From Sphingobacteriales bacterium (GTDB lineage Bacteria > Bacteroidota > Bacteroidia > Chitinophagales > Chitinophagaceae), in assembly GCA_026391525.1 (NCBI GenBank), contig JAPLEF010000054.1, positions 1 through 64,000 of the forward strand: DNA of 64,000 nt, in the 5' to 3' direction. The notes under the pieces are model-generated. The model did not search any database and had not been told where the DNA came from. It saw only the letters and a program-made list of their open reading frames with translations. Below are positions 63,446 to 64,000 of the stretch, piece after piece. The position numbers were made by a program, and so were the translations under genes. The stretch's first letter is position 1, and the number at the start of each line of letters is the position of its first letter.

Positions 63446-64000
63446 TCAGGAACGGGCAAATGCCCATTTCAGCATCTCTTTCCAGCTGGGTTTCTTTCCA
63501 TACATCAGGATGCCGGTGCGGTAAATTTTTGCGGCAAGCCAGGTAAAAAACAGGAAACATCCAATTAATAGTAGCATAGAAAGCGCTAATTGCCATCCCG
63601 GAATATCATAAGTGATTCTTCCCATCATCACTATTGGTGATGTTAAAGGAAACAAACTTCCGAATACGGCCAGGCTGCTATTGGGGTCGTTGATGGCTTT
63701 GGTCATGATTACAAACCCCAGGATGATGGGCATCAGCACCGGAAATACCAGTTGCTGTGCTTCCTGTTGGTCTTCACTCACCACACTTCCTATTGCCGCA
63801 AACATCGACGCATAAGTAAGATATCCGCCAAGGAAATAGAAGATGAAAGAGAAGGCAATCTTTGCCAGAGGAAGCGAACTGATTCCCTGTATGGCAGTAA
63901 CCGCCATAGAGTTACCGGCTTGCTGCGATGCAACCCCTGCCTGGCTCACCTGTTCCATGATACCCGGAAAAATAAGTGGTATGGCCATTTGCAACATAAA
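63446..64000 (-). CDS. ABC-2 type permease, C-terminal part (cut by window end)
   Basis: At least 185 codons of a membrane protein continue beyond the right edge, so start and full length are unknown. The visible part has four TM segments, with SEDQQEAQQLVFPVLMPIILGFVI and the GSLFPLTSPIVMMGRI motif of NatB-like ABC-2 permeases, which pair with an ATPase such as NatA. It ends YGKKPSWKEMLKWAFARS. The stop codons of this gene and the Wzz gene are adjacent (TGA/TCA). The ATPase must lie outside the window, if adjacent at all. Confidence 0.8.
   Translation of the reverse strand, partial: FMLQMAIPLIFPGIMEQVSQAGVASQQAGNSMAVTAIQGISSLPLAKIAFSFIFYFLGGYLTYASMFAAIGSVVSEDQQEAQQLVFPVLMPIILGFVIMTKAINDPNSSLAVFGSLFPLTSPIVMMGRITYDIPGWQLALSMLLLIGCFLFFTWLAAKIYRTGILMYGKKPSWKEMLKWAFARS

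Overview
The window reads as a contiguous piece of a Bacteroidota chromosome, most likely from Chitinophagales/Chitinophagaceae. Several things point there. Intergenic regions carry the phylum-specific -7 promoter box TAnnTTTG. Families largely confined to the phylum are present (DUF3078, DUF4293, a DUF6427-like membrane protein). The F1 beta and epsilon genes stand alone as atpD-atpC with a very short epsilon, MraY carries the Bacteroidota-type insertion, and FtsZ has a very long C-terminal extension. Base composition is moderately AT-rich by eye and uniform. I see no tRNA, rRNA, transposase, phage gene or CRISPR array.

Layout. 0.2-3.4 kb is a leftward group: pirin, scpA, a DUF3078 outer-membrane protein, mscL. 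3.4-6.3 kb is rightward: a DMT exporter, then atpD-atpC ending in a terminator. 6.4-8.0 kb is leftward: a PlsC-like acyltransferase and YqgE/AlgH. 8.1-9.5 kb is an orphan sensor kinase. 9.6-26.8 kb is the division and cell wall (dcw) cluster in the order mraZ, rsmH, ftsL-like, ftsI, murE, mraY, murD, ftsW, murG, murC, ftsQ, ftsA, ftsZ, closed by a strong terminator. murF and ddl are absent. Its two regulatory curiosities are four decamer direct repeats that look like MraZ boxes in front of mraZ, and a 70-bp tandem repeat between mraY and murD.

27-31 kb holds a Kup potassium transporter overlapping a rhodanese gene, then two tandem alpha/beta hydrolases. 31-41.4 kb is mostly leftward metabolism (S66 carboxypeptidase, FadN-like beta-oxidation enzyme, metG, ppsA) plus a headless histidine-kinase fragment and a second S66 paralogue. 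41.5-52.3 kb is mostly rightward: an S9 peptidase, an ABC exporter, an opposing epimerase, two poorly characterised genes, purQ, and a DsbD-type thiol-disulfide system whose main gene appears split by a frameshift. 52.4-64 kb contains an ECF sigma factor with a long leader, uvrA, a DUF4293 gene, glyA, a sugar nucleotidyltransferase, a nitronate monooxygenase-like gene, and the start of a polysaccharide export locus (SLBB exporter and Wzz-like protein). An ABC-2 permease is cut by the window end.

Functionally this is largely core genome: peptidoglycan precursor synthesis and divisome assembly, peptidoglycan tailoring (two LD-carboxypeptidases), ATP synthesis, translation, repair, envelope redox and surface polysaccharide export. 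I did not find a convincing undescribed multi-gene system. The most unusual signals are the split dsbD, the truncated kinase whose end is made of heptanucleotide repeats, the heptanucleotide arrays at gene 3' ends, and the repeat inside the dcw cluster.
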